Of a stretch of 64,000 bases of DNA, positions 21,720-32,199 are shown in pieces. The DNA comes from Manduca sexta (lineage: Eukaryota; Arthropoda; Insecta; Lepidoptera; Sphingidae), in contig NC_051124.1 in the NCBI RefSeq assembly GCF_014839805.1, positions 9,052,001 through 9,116,000 of the forward strand, written 5' to 3'. The position numbers and the translations under genes were made by a program. A model generated the notes under the pieces. The model did no database searches. It saw only the letters and a list, made by a program, of their open reading frames with translations, and was not told where the DNA came from. Position 1 is the stretch's first letter, and each line of letters begins with the position of its first letter.

Positions 21720-22005
21720 TGTATTACAATAACACTCCAAAACAGACCAAAAATATCTTTATTAAATTCCATTTAGTTCTAGACATTATTAGATGAACAG
21801 ACAGAATAAAATGAAAGTAAATGCGCCCGCATTTATATATTAAAGTATTCTATTTAAATAACCCTTTCTTGCTCGTTGGAACCAGACGCGCGGGTCACAG
21901 CGATCATTCGACCGTTGCACTCAGCCAGGAATACCCAGACAGTATTATTTTCAGAGTAGAGACATGGTCGTATATAACTTCAATTATTAAGTATCATTTT
22001 GTGTA

Positions 22006-22330
22006 GCTGCGATAGCCTAGTTGGTTGTGGAACGGACTGTCGAGACAAATGTCCGCAGGTTCAAATCCCAAGGGCACACACCTCTGACTTTGCTAAAAAT
22101 ATATGTGTATTTGTGTATTATCGCTTGCTTTATCGGTGTAGGAAAACATCGTGAGGAAACCTGCAGAGCTGAGAAATTCTCTATTAGGAATTTTCGAGGC
22201 TGTGTGAAGTCTACCAACCCTCACTAGGCCAGCGTGGTGAACTAAAGCCTATTTCCTCTCAGTAGTAGAGGAGGCCCATGCCCAACAGTGGGACAGTATA
22301 TAATATAGTGCTGATATTATATATTATTAT
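22006..22330 (+). mobile_element. SINE-A, full copy
   Basis: Head AGCTGCGATAGCCTAGTTGG, B box GGTTCAAATCCC near 22058, body GAGGAAACCTGCAGAGCTGA, CCAGCGTGGTGAACTAAAGC, tail CAACAGTGGGACAGTATATA and GTGCTGATATTATATATTATT. Confidence 0.9.
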
Positions 22331-22444
22331 TGTGTACCAGGTTCTACTGGTACCACCAGGTGTATTGTTAAATAACATAAGGAACGACGTAAAAATAAAT
22401 TTGATCATAAATATTTTTAAAAGACCAGCAACTGAACACCCAAT

Positions 22445-22745
22445 TTAATTTATTAACACTGGTAGTGGGTCTCTCATATGTAAGATCCGCCTGGATGAAT
22501 ACCGCTATGTCTGTTTATGCCGCCAAGTAGCAGTGTGTAGTCACTGTTGTGTTCCGGTTTGACGTTGTAGCCAGTGTAACTACTGGACATAATAGGACTT
22601 AACACTTCATGTCTCAGGGAAGGCACGCGCAGTGGAATACCAAACAATACTTTGTTGGATGGTGTTTCTACTGTTTATGTGCGGTCGTATCGCTTACCAT
22701 CAGGCGAACGGCAGCTCGTTTTGTCATTCAAATCAATAAAAAAAC
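22445..22745 (+). mobile_element. GGTGGT-head retroposon type E, full length
   Basis: Head CACTGGTAGTGGGTCTCTCA and TATGTAAGATCCGCCTGGAT, then TAGCAGTGTGTAGTCACTGT, TTGTAGCCAGTGTAACTACT, GGACATAATAGGACTTAACA, GGTGTTTCTACTGTTTATGT, TCGCTTACCATCAGGCGAAC and the end TCATTCAAATCAATAAAAAAA. Confidence 0.88.
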
Positions 22746-22749
22746 CTAT

Positions 22750-23705
22750 AGGGTACTTCCCGTTATCCTACAATCATGAAATTTGTTCAATAAAAAAAAT
22801 CTGATACCCTATATGTACTTTACTAACAAAAAAGCGATTTTACAAACAAACCATTATTTGCCGGTGATGCTAAATCCGTGTCTAGAAATCGACCGGCAAA
22901 GTTATATTTGTCAAGTTTGAACTTATATACTTAGATATCTTACCAAAGTGTACGGATCCCTCAATGCGGGAATCTAAGTCGCACTTGTCCAGTTTATATT
23001 ACTAAATCAATATAAAGGTCCCTTCACACGTTATTTCCGTCAAATGATAGAGGGTGGTACCTACTCCCTACATCCACATCGACAAAATCCGATTTTGAAC
23101 AAACCTTTTTAGAGGAAAATGTTGTGTTTTACGATTAAAGTCATAATATGAGAGGAAATTAGTTTAGATATTCTTATAATGAACTTAACATGTATTCAAA
23201 TCAAATAATTTTGTTCTGGAATTTCTTTAATACCTACACGAAAATTTAAGTAAAAAAAAAATACAATCGACTGAATATTTACATAGAATCCGATGACCCC
23301 AATATAAACTTTAGAATTTTCATAGAAATCCCGTATCTAACAAATAAAAACGATAAGCTTATTTGGATGACCCCTTTTCGCTTGTTATCCGGATTATCCC
23401 GGTATACAAGGAAAAAATAAATCCCTTACACGGTTGTTTATGGCTATATTGTCGTACAGCGTAAATCTTCCGTAATTTATTTAATTAAATATGTAATAAA
23501 AGTAAATACACAAAAGATTCAATTATGAAATTCAAATATAGAACGAACGCTGTTTGAAAAACTGTGAACCGGTAGAATCGGCTCCCGGTGGGATTACCGG
23601 AATATTGCAGCGAGTTTGACGAACGAATCCATTGTGCTCGAATACATATTCCGTTTTAACAGTAGTGGGGTGTCCGCAGTAATACTTGTTTCATTTCTGT
23701 AGTGT
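22750..23705. other. Unique DNA, nothing recognised
   Basis: A 9-bp inverted pair TTTGCCGGT / ACCGGCAAA lies near 22857-22900. Otherwise no repeat or exon. Confidence 0.45.
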
Positions 23706-23709
23706 AGAC

Positions 23710-24180
23710 CAGTGGTTCTCAAACTTTTTAAATGGCTTTGTAGGTATATAGTATAGACCATTACATTCACAAATAGGCGCCCCACAGTTTTCCTTAATCG
23801 CTTTCAGTGTGTGTAGCAGGTTAAGTGCACATGCATACTATGCATAGCGTCGGGGAAAGAGCTTAGACCAGTCCCCCTTTGCTGGTGGTAGGATATATTT
23901 TATATCCGCCCGGATAGTGACCAACGTACACAAGATGTTACCCGCTATAGTGGCCCACGTAAGTGTGTCGCGTTCCGGGATCAGCTTGAGTATACCCGGT
24001 TCCAAGAGGCCGGCATAATTGTGTCGACTGTCGAGCGGTAATCATCTCTCGTCAGTCGACATTGTCTTGGACCCCACTCCACTTACCATCAGATGCAGTG
24101 GCGTCGCTTTGTATAAAAAAATCCCCTCATCCCGCAATACCCCCGCTCAAAAGTTGGTGAGCCGTGTGATCGTGGATGAA
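23710..24180 (+). mobile_element. hAT-like DNA transposon remnant, interrupted
   Basis: Opens with CCAGTGGTTCTCAAACTTTT, the widespread hAT (Charlie-like) terminal motif CAGTGGTTCTCAA. The body GTTTTCCTTAATCGCTTTCA, AGCTTAGACCAGTCCCCC is interrupted at 23880-24118 by a type D retroposon and resumes CATCCCGCAATACCCCCGCT, CAAAAGTTGGTGAGCCG. An uninterrupted relative is at 43230-43420. The right terminal repeat was not found. No transposase frame. Confidence 0.7.
23880..24118 (+). mobile_element. GGTGGT-head retroposon type D, nested in hAT remnant
   Basis: Full head GCTGGTGGTAGGATATATTT, TATATCCGCCCGGATAGTGA, then GTGTCGCGTTCCGGGATCAG, CCGGCATAATTGTGTCGACT, TCATCTCTCGTCAGTCGACA, CACTTACCATCAGATGCAGT and ATAAAAAAA. 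The segment ACAAGATGTTA-CCCGCTATAG lacks three bases. It splits the hAT-like element, so it is the younger insertion. Confidence 0.88.
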
Positions 24181-24184
24181 ATGA

Positions 24185-24300
24185 CCTATATATAGACTGC
24201 GGTCAAGACGTGTTCGATTCTCAGATCAAGCTATAATTGTGTGGGTTAAAAACCCGATTTTCTCGTGGTTGGATCTACTAAAGAACTAGGCAGGGAATCA
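24185..24300 (+). mobile_element. Possible tRNA-headed SINE fragment
   Basis: GACTGCGGTCAAGACGTGTT, CGATTCTCAGATCAAGC and GGTTAAAAACCCG resemble the B-box and early body of SINE-B/C heads. Weak match. Confidence 0.35.
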
Positions 24301-24304
24301 ATCG

Positions 24305-24910
24305 TAAAATGTGTCTACCTCACGCGGGAAAAGTGCTTTTATTCCCACATAATTAAGGCATAAATTTCAAAAGTCGAAGAAATTAGCTTCGAAATACCTT
24401 ATTAAAATATTCAAACTATACCAAAAATCTAATTAAAACAAATATTAGATGACACGTCATCAGAAAAATATTTTTTCGCACGCGTAGTGTACCTTAAATA
24501 AACAAATTTATACATAAATAGAAGGTATCCGAAGCGATTTAATCTGGGTCAAACCGATATTTGGAAACTGGTAATTTAGGCCGGTTCGAGATATACATTG
24601 TTATATTGCTATAGCGTATTGTTCGTAGTTTTATTTGATTAGCCAACCAATCGACTCGGATTATTCCTTTTGCTTTACATTTATGTTTATAAGGGATGTT
24701 TTTGTATACACTCTGAAAAACAATGCATTTCAAACAGCTTTCGTTCTATATTTGAATTTCATCTTTTGTGTATTTACTTTTATTACATATTTAATTCAAT
24801 AAATTATGGTACATTTACGCTTCACGACAATATAGCCATAAATAACCGGGTAAGGGATTTATTTTTTCCTTCTATACCGGGATAATTAAAACAATGCTTA
24901 TACATACATA
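24305..24910. other. AT-rich DNA, nothing recognised
   Basis: No family or exon seen. Confidence 0.5.
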
Positions 24911-24915
24911 TCATA

Positions 24916-25077
24916 CAGTGGCGAAGGTCCATATAACCAGATTCCTGTCGGCTTCTATTTATATAGAATTTCTGTAGAATCTAATCATCATTGGAACGAT
25001 TTGCAGACAGTATTTATGCATCAATACCTATATGTTGTGTCAGTTTCCCGTTTGGAGAATTTCGCCTTTCGCCACTG
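24916..25077. mobile_element. CAGTGGCGAAGG-TIR MITE
   Basis: Left end CAGTGGCGAAGG, right end CCTTTCGCCACTG, an imperfect terminal inverted repeat. Contents CATCATTGGAACGATTTGCA and CAATACCTATATG are shared with the longer copy 55762-56118; the left 50 bases recur at 10183. Too short to code; superfamily not assigned. Confidence 0.75.
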
Positions 25078-25234
25078 CTATATAATATTATGAATGCCAA
25101 CGTTTTTGAAAATCTTTGAATTTTAGAAGTATATGCATAAACTGATAAACGCTTTTGGGTAAAATTTTGCAAATGGATAGACCATGTCCAAGATTATGAC
25201 ATAAGCTAATTATCTCGAGAAAACATAGTGGGAT

Positions 25235-25548
25235 TTAGTGCCAAGAAAGCTCTTTCCCCCTTGTGAAGCCACGTGTAATAACTAACACTAAATATACACA
25301 CATGCCTTTTATCCCCTGAAGGATAGGCAGAGGCGCAACTGGTGCATCCACTTTTCGACTGCGTATTCCATCCCATAATGTAATAGGTGATGATCCTATC
25401 ACCATATCGGGCACAAATTCCAAGACTGGCTTGATACTTAGTAAAACAATTCAACATCACTTAGCCCAACCCGGGAATCGAACCCGAGACTTCAGCACTG
25501 TAGTCGTCCCGCAATACAGCTATTGAGCCAGTAACGTCAGTGATACAT
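25235..25548 (-). mobile_element. SINE-B, full-length copy
   Basis: Plus-strand reading: ACTAAATATACACACATGCC, TTTTATCCCCTGAAGGATAG, GCAGAGGCGCAACTGGTGCA, CACCATATCGGGCACAAATT, CCCGGGAATCGAACCCGAGA (reverse of the B box) and head end TATTGAGCCAGTAACGTC. All parts of SINE-B are represented. Confidence 0.88.
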
Positions 25549-25549
25549 A

Positions 25550-26600
25550 ACAAATAACGTTTATTAATCAATCATCATCAAAAAGTGCAACACAAGGATC
25601 TTAAGAGCTCATTACCTCCTGAACCATTGTTCCGCGCTTCACACTTGCCCGAGCGTTACTGACGTCACAGGAAAATAGGTCGCATAAAGCACTAGTCTTG
25701 CAGGATTGCAGAGGCGCATTAATGGAACTGTCTAAGTAAATGAAGGTACCCAACAAAAAAAATTAGACTCTATAAGAAGGACGATTAAGTATATTTCAGG
25801 TAATTATGCTTAAAAATTTATGAATTCCAAAAAAATATACATGAATATTATCATTAACATTATATGAATTATTTTGGCCTCCATTCTAAATTTAATGATT
25901 ACAGTCGTATAAATTGACTAAAAAAGAATGTCATTCTTAATTTAAATAATTTATTGAACCGTATACTAGCTTCGTGATTTTAATAATATTTTCATGACAT
26001 ACTTTTCTTAGAATTACGATACTTACTGTCTGTCTGTCAAATAGTAAATGTTCCCCTGACACCCATTGGGTGTCAAATTGCCTAATTACGCTCACAGGGT
26101 CTACAAAAACCCAACAAAGGTGCTCATTTGTTAGAACTCTTTGTTTCGTCTATACTTGACAAAAGAAACAAAAATGGACGCTCTATTCCAGCAGTGAAAC
26201 ATGAATTTGTTTGAGTGTTGGCTCATTAGTATCCTTTTGGCGCAGACGGAATAGTTGTTTCCGTTTTAAATTTTGGATGTACTGTCTATTCTTTTGTTAA
26301 TCCTCGCTCCAACTGGAGAAAGATGGTAGTTTTGTCTGGTGTGTTCCTTGCGTGATGATGGTGTTTAGTTTTGATTGACAAGACTCTGTATGGGCGTGGT
26401 TATTTGTCTAGAATTTTGAACGACAAGACTCGAACTTTGATCCGCGTACATCAAAATATTTAGTAGTATAATGCCTACCGATGAGAACGAATCAATACTT
26501 GAAACTTCTGTTAATTTGAAGTAGAAAAATCTATAAAAACGCTCCGAGTAAATGAGTTTTGTTTACATACAATTAGTCACTGACTTCAAATTGGCAACCA
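25550..26600. other. Unique DNA with a GC-richer patch at 25600-25740
   Basis: The patch holds TGACGTCA (25660-25667) and CTTGCCCGAGCG. A perfect palindrome TGACACCCATTGGGTGTCA lies near 26056-26075. No gene or named repeat. Confidence 0.45.
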
Positions 26601-26603
26601 GGG

Positions 26604-26770
26604 CCTGTTATGGTTATATTATTTTTTGGTTTTTAGTGCTTTTTGAAGTCAGTTTAATTTTTGTTAAAAAGATATTATTGTTTATTTTTGTGTGAAAAAC
26701 ACTACCTGTTATGTTAAATAATTTTTTAGTTTTTAGTGGTTTTTGAAGTTAGTTAAATTTTTCTCTTCAT
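26604..26770. repeat. Direct duplication of about 65 bp, T-rich
   Basis: CCTGTTATGGTTATATTATT...GGTTTTTAGTGCTTTTTGAAG and CCTGTTATGTTAAATAATTT...AGTTTTTAGTGGTTTTTGAAG occur about 101 bases apart. The TTTTTGAAGTCAGTT wording is frequent in lepidopteran T-rich repeats. Confidence 0.7.
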
Positions 26771-26774
26771 TTTT

Positions 26775-28258
26775 CGAACTCGGTTAATAATTTAATTTAC
26801 GGCATACTGAACATAATACCGTCATAACTACAGAAAGCAAGATATTAATAACTTCAAAGACCACAAATAAATTCTCGCATTTCAAAAATACTAAACAAAA
26901 AAGACGTACAATTATGTACTCCCGTGCTCAAAAAAACTCGAATACGCAATTTCGTTGAAATGACGATTCGTAAGTGGATTGAGATTTGTTCGCATTTTTT
27001 TGCTGTTTTGTTTCATATAATTATACGGTTCAGTTGCCTACGCGAGTCAACAAACACAATTAGAATTTTGAATTGTACCAGAATACTTTTTAATGCGAAT
27101 TTAAAACAACAAACACGTTCTAACATTGTCTTGAAAAACAATTTTAATTTTCTTTTTCATATGAATATTCGTAATATTAAATGTAAAATTTTTGGTATTA
27201 ATAATAGAAGCTACCGCATTTAAGCAATATTATTTAATCACTATTATGTTCAATAGTAAATATTGAATATTTTAGGTATTATTTAATAATTATGAGGTTC
27301 CGTTGTAAATACTAAGCATTACGAGAGCAAACATCTATTTAAGGTGTCGAGCGTAGTTCTTTAGATATATTTTAAAATTTGGGTTTTGATCTTTGGAGAT
27401 TTGGGTTGTTATAATTTTAGATATGGGCTGTCAGAAAAACTTGCTAGTCAGAAAATTCAATTAAACTAGTTAAGGCCCTCAACTAATATAATGAAAATGC
27501 CACTAAAATTTACGATTATGTACACTTTCTAAAGTACACATAATTTTATTTTTAACCAATACAATTAGATAGACAATTTAATAAGGAATATTTTGGTGGT
27601 CAAAATGTTTAAATAGACCTTAAGTAACATTTTTTAAAGAAATTATTCGGAAATTTGTGCATATTTCCGTAACTCATGTACTATAAATATATGGAATGAA
27701 TGTTCAAATTCGTATATCATTAATTAAGTCTTAATCAAGACCATAATTCCCGTATCTGCAGTTAATGGTGTGATATTTAATCCCAATACTTAATTACCTT
27801 AACATTTCAATGTAATTTTAATCTAAAATACAAACGGGACAAAGGCTTTCTAAATTTCTCATAAAATCCAATCCGTTTAAAACAGTTCCGCGAAATTCAT
27901 ACGCAGGCTCGCAGGAACACAATTGAAATACTTACAATACTCGTAGTGAAAACAATGTTTTAAAACATTTGCGTTGACCCCACATCGTTCTTTCACAGTC
28001 CATATTGTGAGTAAGTAATTCATCATGGCGGGTTTCCCTTCACAATCAAATTGAATTGCTCGACGGTTTTTGCTCGGTCTTCTTGTTGGTTAACGTTTGA
28101 TCTGTCAACGTCCGTGGATACTACTTTATGAACTAGTTTTTATTCACATTCCTTTATGTTCAATGTATTGTTTGGACAAGTGCGCGTTTAATCTTAATAT
28201 TAAAGAGGTTTAGGTGTGAAATTGCTTGAATAGTTGTATATTTTAAGCCACGTATTAA
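26775..28258. other. Unique AT-rich DNA
   Basis: The 99-codon frame at 26924-27223 is low in complexity and has no recognised domain. No transposon found across 1.5 kb, the longest clean stretch of this half. Confidence 0.5.
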
Positions 28259-28261
28259 TTT

Positions 28262-28503
28262 GCAGGTTATATTTTATATCCACCTGAATAGCGACCACCG
28301 TATACAAGGTGTTAAAACCCGCCATAGTGGCCCACTTAAATGTGTCGGGTTCTGGAATCACTCTGTATATATACATTTAAACAGGCCGGCATAATTGTGT
28401 CGACTGTAGAGGGGTGATCATCTCTCGTCAGTCGACATACTATTGATCCCCGCTGCACTTACCATCATGTAGTGGTTACTTTGCCACGCCCCCATAAAAA
28501 AAC
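28262..28503 (+). mobile_element. GGTGGT-head retroposon type D
   Basis: Head GCAGGTTATATTTTATATCC, then TAGCGACCACCGTATACAAG, CCGCCATAGTGGCCCACTTA, GGCCGGCATAATTGTGTCGA, CTTACCATCATGTAGTGGTT, GCCACGCCCCCATAAAAAAA. Nearly complete. Confidence 0.9.
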
Positions 28504-28590
28504 AAGCTTCAGAAACATATAGCCTATCTACAATAGTTAACGCTAATAGAAAAATAATATTATTAAAACTTACGCGAAACATATTAAATT

Positions 28591-28732
28591 AGTAGAAAAA
28601 ACAACACGGTTTTACTCACGTTTAAAAAGTAGTCGGAATCGCCGACCAGTTTCGATCTATTAAGTAGGTCATCCTCAGGGGCGAGTGCTAAGAGTGTTTA
28701 AACGTGAGTAAAACCGTGTTGTTTTTTCGACT
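28591..28732. repeat. Fold-back element with 36-bp arms
   Basis: Arm AGTAGAAAAAACAACACGGT...CACGTTTAAA (28591-28626) returns inverted at 28697-28732 with one mismatch. Between the arms the minus strand reads CCTGAGGATGACCTACTTAA, TAGATCGAAACTGGTCGGCG, ATTCCGACTACTT, which folds into two stems around a GAAAC motif. Built like element H but with different arms. Confidence 0.85.
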
Positions 28733-28919
28733 AAACTAATAGAAAACAAAAAAGCATGGAATTGACGTATCCTTGCGATAAACTTAGACGTCAGGACCTC
28801 GTTCGCGTATATTTTTTGTTTTCATTAGCGTTGACGATTGCTGAAGACCATATTGAATAAGCCTCTATATGTTATATCCAAAAAATATGCTATGAATGCG
28901 AATATAGTTAGCAGTAGAT

Positions 28920-29072
28920 ACTGGTGGTAGGTCTCTCATATGTGAGAGTCCGCCTGGGTAGGTACCACCGCAATGTCTGTTTCTGCAGCAGTGTGTAGTC
29001 ACTGTTGTATTCCGGTTAGAAGAACATTGTAGCCAGTGTAACTACTGGACATAATAAGGCTTAACAACAATT
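28920..29072 (+). mobile_element. GGTGGT-head retroposon type E, 5' half
   Basis: TACTGGTGGTAGGTCTCTCA, TATGTGAGAGTCCGCCTGGG, TAGGTACCACCGCAATGTCT, CAGCAGTGTGTAGTCACTGT, ACATTGTAGCCAGTGTAACT, then stops after AATAAGGCTTAACA. The best preserved type E head. Loss of the 3' half is unusual for a retroposon. Confidence 0.88.
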
Positions 29073-29074
29073 AA

Positions 29075-29735
29075 AGCTATACGATGCGATTATATTGAAA
29101 TTGACTATCATAATTTCGATCGACTTCACAATTCATATATAATAGGACTTTACGATCAAAGTTTATGACTAGCCTATCACTGCTCTTTGAACCCGTATAT
29201 AACACATTTTGGTAACCACGCCGCATACTGGAATATAACTTCTATACCAATTAACATAGCTCATACCCTCGTTAAAAGAATTCTAAGGTTCGCGCATTCT
29301 ACTCTAACCAAAATACGTTCCGATACCTGTACACTTGGAAAATCGTCCGGCTGTTATCTTTTCATTATTGTAACAAGGTTTTATAGAAGACAAATTTGTG
29401 TTCAAAAATTCTCTGAAACCCAATAAAATTATCGAACTCTTAAAATTTTCGAATATTGGTTTTCAAAACCATCTTTAATACAATTCAATGGCGAGACGAA
29501 CAAGACACTCGCTTGATACACTTATAAGCTGCAATACCACCATGTCATCGAATTCCATCCGAAACTCGAAAATACAAAAAAAATGTGTAAGACTGACTAT
29601 ATCCAGAAACTTATGATGCTAAATGAAATTTTAGGGGTTAATATCCAGTAAACATCCCGACTATAATGTCCTCCAAACCAGAACTCAACATTTGCATTAA
29701 CCAAAAAATATTAACTATTGATTGTGTTCGCTTTT
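29075..29735. other. Unique DNA leading into a Helitron G end
   Basis: The 79-codon frame at 29187-29426 is not recognised. This block may be cargo of the Helitron whose 3' end lies at 29736, but no matching 5' end was found. Confidence 0.35.
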
Positions 29736-29775
29736 GTTACTCTTAAGACGGGGCAACGTCTATCGGGTCAGCTAG
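29736..29775 (+). mobile_element. Helitron family G 3' end only
   Basis: TTAAGACGGGGCAACGTCTA and TCGGGTCAGCTAG|T match the end of family G (63800-63843). The CTAG is followed by T, as expected. Confidence 0.65.
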
Positions 29776-29871
29776 TATTATACAAACAAAAATCCAATTG
29801 AATTTCCACGAAAGAATATTACAGAACAAAAGAGTGAACAAAGAAAAGTGTTATATAAAAAAAAATATATA

Positions 29872-30223
29872 TGTCGAAGTGAAAACTCTTTACTTGGTTA
29901 TTTTTTTACATGACCGGTAAAGTATCACCGGTGTATATTTATTTTGCAGACAGTTATTCAATTATTGAAACACTTCTTTACTTCACTAACAATTTACTGC
30001 ATAGTAACACTAGCGGAATACACAATGTGCTCGGTTCGAGCGTCCAAATAAGACTCGTACAAAAACTTCTACAAGATTCTGCTCGTCGTCGCTCGGCCGG
30101 TCCTTATATTGACAGCAGTCGACCTCCCTCCTCTTCTAATACTTCCTCGATGTAATGATAGATGGCGCCACTATCGCTCCGGAAATTCACCAATTCAACG
30201 AATAACGAGGTGCTGCGGCGACA
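29872..30223 (+). repeat. Left copy of a 352-bp direct repeat, LTR-like
   Basis: Runs from TGTCGAAGTG to GCGGCGACA, so it begins TGTCG and ends CGACA, the inverted ends typical of an LTR. It matches 32496-32848 except for three differences that I see: G/T at the second base, one extra T in a T-run, and C/T in GTCGCTCGG. The 81-codon frame inside is identical in both copies but is not recognised and need not be coding. Confidence 0.8.
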
Positions 30224-30670
30224 CGGCCATTCTGAAATGCGATGCGTGCTCTGCATCGCTGGGTCATTCTCTTTCTGTAACAGAAACTCATTGCCAAGGT
30301 GTTTACTTCCACAGTACACCTCAGTCAATTTATTTGTAAGCAACATAGCTTTGGATATGGAACATGGGTTTCACGAGTAGTTTGTTCACTCCACGTGAAC
30401 ACAGGCAAACTTAAAGCTCACTCTTAGTGATGGCATATGGTAAGTTGTAAAGACACAGCTCACTCCACGTGAGTACTGGTCAAATAAAATGTGATGAAAT
30501 GTTGTATTTGCGCCAGCACGGCCATACCGACAGGCGGTGTAGCATGCTCTGCACCGACCTCGTTGATTCTCGTAAGTAGATTTTGATTAAGAATAGGAAG
30601 AACTTCCTCTTATTAGTACAACTGTGAGCAACCCATGTTGCTTATTTTGAAAGCATTATTGCTGTAAGGC
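30224..30670. other. Interior of LTR-like element, diverged internal duplication
   Basis: CACGGCCATTCTGAAATGCG...GCTCTGCATCG (30223-30265) is echoed by CACGGCCATACCGACAGGCG...GCTCTGCACCG (30518-30562), and TTCACTCCACGTGAACACAGG by CTCACTCCACGTGAGTACTGG. The two CACGTG-centred copies are themselves small palindromes. Confidence 0.6.
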
Positions 30671-31301
30671 CAGTACACAAAGACATCTTTGATGCACCAT
30701 TTTATTAATTTAGAATCTGTCATGTCTAATCACAGTTCCACAAGGCGTCCCAACGGTATCTCAGGGTTCACTTGTGGATACATCAAGGAGCCGTGGTTAG
30801 CTCAAGGGTAACACATGATTTAGCTCAGAGGTACCACTCTCCAGATATTTTATTCTCGCAGATAATTGAAAAGTTCAGTACACAAAGACATCCCTAATGC
30901 ACTGTTCTGTCAATTTAGAATCTGTGGTGTGCACATGTCTAATCACAGTTCCACAAGGCGTCCCAACGGTATCTCAGGGTTCACTTGTGGATACATCAAG
31001 GAGCCGTGGTTAGCTCAAGGGTAACACATGATTTAGCTCAGAGGTACCACTCTCCAGATATTTTATTCTCGCAGATAATTGAAAAGTTCAGTACACAAAG
31101 ACATCCCTAATGCACTGTTTTGTCAATTTAGAATCTGTGGTGTGCACATGTCTAATCACGGTTCCACAAGGCGTCCCAACGGTATCTCAGGGTTCACATG
31201 TGGATACATCAAGGACCCGTGGTTAGCACAAGAGTAACACATGACTTAGCTCAGAGGTACCACTCTCCAGATATTTTATTCTCGTAGATTATTGTAAAAG
31301 T
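30671..31301. repeat. Tandem array, three units of 205/213/213 bp
   Basis: Units start at CAGTACACAAAGACATC at 30671, 30876 and 31089. The first lacks eight bases (GGTGTGCA). Units two and three differ at roughly ten positions. Each holds AACGGTATCTCAGGGTTCAC and GGTTAGCTCAAGGGTAACAC followed by TTTAGCTCAGAGGTACCAC, i.e. two TAGCTCARRGG boxes that fit the tRNA A-box pattern; no fitting B box was found. Confidence 0.9.
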
Positions 31302-31479
31302 GTAGTTGTAAGCATTATCAAAATAATAAATGAATAATTGAATTTTAACTCAAAGCAACTTGCGTTGTTTTGTCACAGTTGTTACATAAGCAGAACTGCT
31401 AAGAAAATCAATTTTGCAAGGTTAGTAGGTTCTCGGAGGTTGTCGCAGAGTTCTCGGAGGTTCTTCCCAATTTTGATGC

Positions 31480-31580
31480 TTGTACCCGCGCAGCCTGGAG
31501 CGCGTAATTTTGCATCAGCACCCCCGAGGCGCGTACCCGTACCGCATGAGGCGCGTCTGCGCACGCCCTGAGTCGCGAAC
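31480..31580. other. GC- and CpG-rich patch
   Basis: CCCGCGCAGCCTGGAGCGCG, CCCCCGAGGCGCGTACCCGT, GAGGCGCGTCTGCGCACGCC stands out in an AT-rich window. Just before it TTCTCGGAGGTT occurs twice. Meaning unknown. Confidence 0.6.
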
Positions 31581-31679
31581 ATATTTCTGCACACAAAAAC
31601 AAAAACCAAAACAGCATCATCGTTTGGCCTAATCCGACCTCAATGTCATTCATGTCGGACTTTTCAAACCCTCCCCTTT

Positions 31680-31778
31680 TTTTTTTTATGCTGAGACGAG
31701 CTTGCCGTTCGCCTGATGGTAAGCGAAACGACCGCCCATAAACAGTAAAAACACCATCCAGCACCTTGAATTACAAAG
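31680..31778 (-). mobile_element. GGTGGT-head retroposon type E, 3' end only
   Basis: GAGACGAGCTTGCCGTTCGC, CTGATGGTAAGCGAAACGAC, CATAAACAGTAAAAACACCA and TTGAATTACAAAGTATT preceded by a T-run (its poly-A). The 118-codon minus frame over it is spurious. Confidence 0.85.
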
Positions 31779-31779
31779 T

Positions 31780-31928
31780 ATTCTTTGTCAACAGCAATTT
31801 TATTGCATCACAAACAAATCTACCTACAAAGTAGATCGGATATCACTTCCAATAACACATGGTAAAACTAATTCTCCTGAGATTACGGGAAAATAACTTA
31901 CCCTCAAATAAGTGTTTAATTAATTAAT
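31780..31928. other. Unclassified interior of LTR-like element
   Basis: No family recognised. Confidence 0.4.
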
Positions 31929-31929
31929 G

Positions 31930-32195
31930 AATTCCTCATAGCCGAATTTTGCCACAGTGGCCAATAATCCGGTGAGACGGCAATCAGACATGACCGGAGA
32001 GTGATCAAGCCCAAGACCAACGGCTTTACGTGCTTTCTGGGGCACGGGGTTGTTACACTACTAACTACCCGACTCCGAGTTGCTACTAAAGAATTATTAT
32101 TAGCTCGACCCGGAATTCGAATCCAGGCCTTCAGCGCAGTAGTCGTACTCGTACTGTGTACGCATTACAATTATGCTACGAAGGTAGTTAAATAA
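31930..32195 (-). mobile_element. SINE-C, near-full copy
   Basis: CCGGTGAGACGGCAATCAGA, CATGACCGGAGAGTGATCAA, GGGCACGGGGTTGTTACACT, CCCGGAATTCGAATCCAGGC (reverse B box) and head end TTATGCTACGAAGGTAGT match the element at 1-337. Confidence 0.8.
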
Positions 32196-32199
32196 AATA

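Noticed and set aside
30671..31301. Tandem units as a CRISPR array
   Set aside because: The whole 213-bp unit repeats without spacers, and the DNA is eukaryotic.
31408..31764. 118-codon minus frame
   Set aside because: Begins in the type E retroposon end and runs through the CpG-rich patch; no domain.
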